From Hydrangea macrophylla (Eukaryota > Streptophyta > Magnoliopsida > Cornales > Hydrangeaceae): a stretch of DNA of 64,000 nt. Location: NCBI GenBank assembly GCA_033977485.1, contig CM066984.1:109850691-109914690 (forward strand). Reading direction: 5' to 3'. A program made the position numbers and the translations under genes. This document shows positions 61,875 through 64,000 of the stretch, piece by piece (position 1 is the first letter of the stretch; each line of letters opens with the position of its first letter). The notes under the pieces were generated by a model, which saw nothing but the letters and a program-made list of their open reading frames with translations, was not told where the DNA came from and searched no databases.

Positions 61875-62061
61875 AGTGCAATAATGATATACCCACACCC
61901 TCAACCACACCCCCAACTACATTCAGCATATCTTGCCCCTTGATTCTAGTGGGTCTTATGTGAAATTCACGTGAAACCCACTAGAATTAAGGGCAATCAA
62001 GAGTCAGGATGTGCTGAATGTGATTGGAGGTGTGGATGAGAGTGTGAGTGTATCATTACTC
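61875..62061. mobile_element. MITE with GTGCAATAATGATATAC ends
   Basis: The left arm AGTGCAATAATGATATACCC and the right arm GAGTGTGAGTGTATCATTAC are inverted. The pairing continues through CACACCC/GGGTGTG-like words and GATTCTAGTGGGTC/ACCCACTAGAATTA in the centre. Confidence 0.75.
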
Positions 62062-62373
62062 TTTGCAGTGAGTAGGTGTTGGATTGTGCCCTCAAATCAT
62101 TACTGTATATATGAGACATTGACATTTTATATATGGATATTAGTTTACATTTTATTATATATGTTTCATGAGATGATTGTTTGTAATCCTTAAGTATCAT
62201 AGTAGGTAATACATGTGACATACGAATTACTATTCTTTGATACTTAGAATTTGTCATGGTGGATGATGAGACTGAATATCTCATCAGGTATACACTGTAG
62301 CATAATTAACTACCATTGGACGGAGTGAAGAATCTCAATCACTAGAGTGTGAGACTCTTAGTTAATATGCTAG

Positions 62374-64000
62374 TTGTCACACCCCAACCCGCCCCCGCTG
62401 CTAGGACACGTGTAACAAAGCTAACAATGGCTAAACAATCATTTTCAACGTTCCAAAAGTTAACATTTTGACTGAAATACCAATGGTAAAAATATCCTTT
62501 TATCAAACAAAATAAAACAAAACAAAGTTTTAAAACCGTCGAGTGGTACTTGAGCAGAGTTTCCCCTATTACAGCATCATTCATCATGTTTTCATAAACT
62601 AAAATTTTTTAACCCCTGCTGCATTTATTTCTTTAAATATTTTAAAACACACCAAAAACTTAACTAAAATCTATAGATTCATTCTAACATAACAAAAAGT
62701 TTAAAGCATAACTTCTAATATAAATTTTTAAACTCCCAAAATATCTCCAACTAGTAATTTAAAAATGATTATTACAAAACCCATCTTAGCAAACCCAGCC
62801 CCGTAGTCTTGATCATTTCTCTCCTCTTTCCGGTCTGCACTTGCAGTGGTTATTCAACAACCACAACAGCAAATAAAGTTTATTTAAGTTTACGCTTAGT
62901 GAACATTCTAATCATGCTATCGGAGTGTGAAATGGAGCATATGTAATATTTAAGCATTCACAACAATAAAATTAGTTGTGGGCATGTCCAGTGACTAATC
63001 ACCCTCGTTCTGGACCCCTGATTCCTGGCCTGTCTCACTTTTTCCGTCACATATAGCGAAATCGCACACATTCACTCGTGACCGAAGTCAGGGGCGGACA
63101 TACAGAGGGTCAAAGGGGGACTGAAGCCCACCCCCCCCCCCCCCCCGGCCCAGACTTTTCTAAAATTGCACACTGACCTTACAAAAAAAAGTTTACAGTT
63201 AAGCCCCCCCTAAAAATTATAAAAGTCCCCCCTGGCATTATAAATTTGTCATATTAGGTCTAAAATATACACAACATATGTATAAATAGGTCTAAAAGCC
63301 CCCTCTGACATTATAAAGTTTGTCATATTAGGTCTAAAATATACACAAAATATGTATAAATAGGTCGAAAATTATTATAAATTTATCATATTAGGTCTAA
63401 AATATATGCAAAATATGTATAACTAGGTCCAAAAAAATATTTTCAGGGGCAGCCGTATCAAGCCCCCCCTAAAAAGATTTTCTAAATCCGCCCCTGACCG
63501 AAGTCAAATCATTTCGTTGGGTCGTCACCACTGTCCCCTTTTCGCGGAGGAATTCAACGTCACTTATATACAAGCTAAATAATGGTGATTATCACTTTAG
63601 ACCCTTTGACCCAAATAAGCACATAAGCAACTCAATATGTCAATATAGCAATTCAATATATTAAACATGTTAATTGCTAATTAACCACATATTTTTTTAC
63701 TTAATCACAATTAAGCATTTTAAAGTATTTAATAGCAATAAATCACATTAAACATCCAATTTTGGGATTAGGACACTCATTTCTGCGAATAATCAAATAA
63801 TCCTAGAAACTTTGAATTTTTCCTAAATCCAGCCCAAATATGAACATGTAGTTAATCCCCAACGAGTCCAAATATGACTTCGTATCGCGATTTGAGCAAC
63901 ATACGGTGAAGCTATGGCATTGGGAAGGTGGAGCCCTCACTTTCTTTCTTTTCTTTCTCGCGTCTCTCTGTGTGTTATTTCTCTATTCTTTTTTACTCCG
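62374..64000 (-). repeat. Probable LTR edge, body running off the window
   Basis: TGTCACACCCCAACCCG at 62374 read on the minus strand is GGGTTGGGGTGTGACA, a common 3' end of plant gypsy LTRs. The DNA to the right has no genes. The other LTR edge, a duplication or coding domains are not visible, so this is a guess from the terminal sequence. Confidence 0.4.
63089..63496. mobile_element. Non-autonomous hAT element, GGGCGGA family copy 2
   Basis: CAGGGGCGGA and TCCGCCCCTG bound 408 bp; the flanks ACCGAAGT (63081-63088 and 63497-63504) are identical, a perfect hAT 8-bp duplication. Inside are a 16-base C run (63131-63146) and three tandem copies of a roughly 80-bp unit with CATATTAGGTCTAAAATATA. 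It inserted into the probable LTR at 62374. Confidence 0.93.

Overview
The window is nuclear DNA from a flowering plant, most likely a eudicot. The evidence is intron-bearing genes of plant-specific families (EH/Pan1 endocytic adaptor, AVT3-type amino-acid transporter, GLR3-type glutamate receptor-like channel), AT-rich intergenic DNA, and typical plant transposons (Ty1-copia, Ty3-gypsy, TRIM, hAT, Stowaway, SINEs). The species cannot be read from the sequence. There are three plausible intact or partial host genes, two clear host pseudogenes, and roughly 45 kb of repeats and relics.

Layout. 1-545: 3' end of a copia element with its LTR, lying in an intron of, or just upstream of, the next gene. 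1163-10657 (+): the last nine coding exons of an EH-domain endocytic protein; its EH-domain exons lie before the window. Its introns hold a Stowaway MITE, a three-LTR TRIM and other MITEs. 11814-13091 (-): intact single-exon AVT3-like transporter, convergent with the EH gene. 13657-24600: MITEs, a decayed gypsy integrase region interrupted by another LTR element with a clean GATCA duplication, a probable gypsy LTR, SINEs and a hAT MITE. 24618-25084 (-): mitochondrial ribosomal protein L11 pseudogene. 25281-28463: two roughly 0.94-kb hAT elements, one keeping a hAT dimerisation domain. 28839-32034 (-): PP2C pseudogene. 33807-38646 (-): full-length copia element with 198/200 identical LTR positions but a broken gag-pol. 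38652-40930: unusual arrays of a GTTACAA motif. 41517-46508: an LTR element without recognisable pol, containing a nested solo LTR flanked by CCTAG. 46509-54400: simple repeats, MITEs, a perfect 41-bp inverted repeat and an RNase H relic. 54400-60172 (+): a complete six-coding-exon GLR3-like channel gene. 60173-64000: MITEs, a probable LTR edge and a hAT MITE.

The host genes do not form a functional cluster: membrane-traffic adaptor, tonoplast-type amino-acid transporter and amino-acid-gated cation channel are simply neighbours. The links between regions are the repeats. One MITE family occurs five times, four of them in introns of the EH and GLR genes. No wholly new system is proven. The strongest unexplained signals are the GTTACAA arrays, the 41-bp perfect hairpin insertion, the three-LTR TRIM, and the mismatch between young LTRs and dead coding sequence in the copia element.
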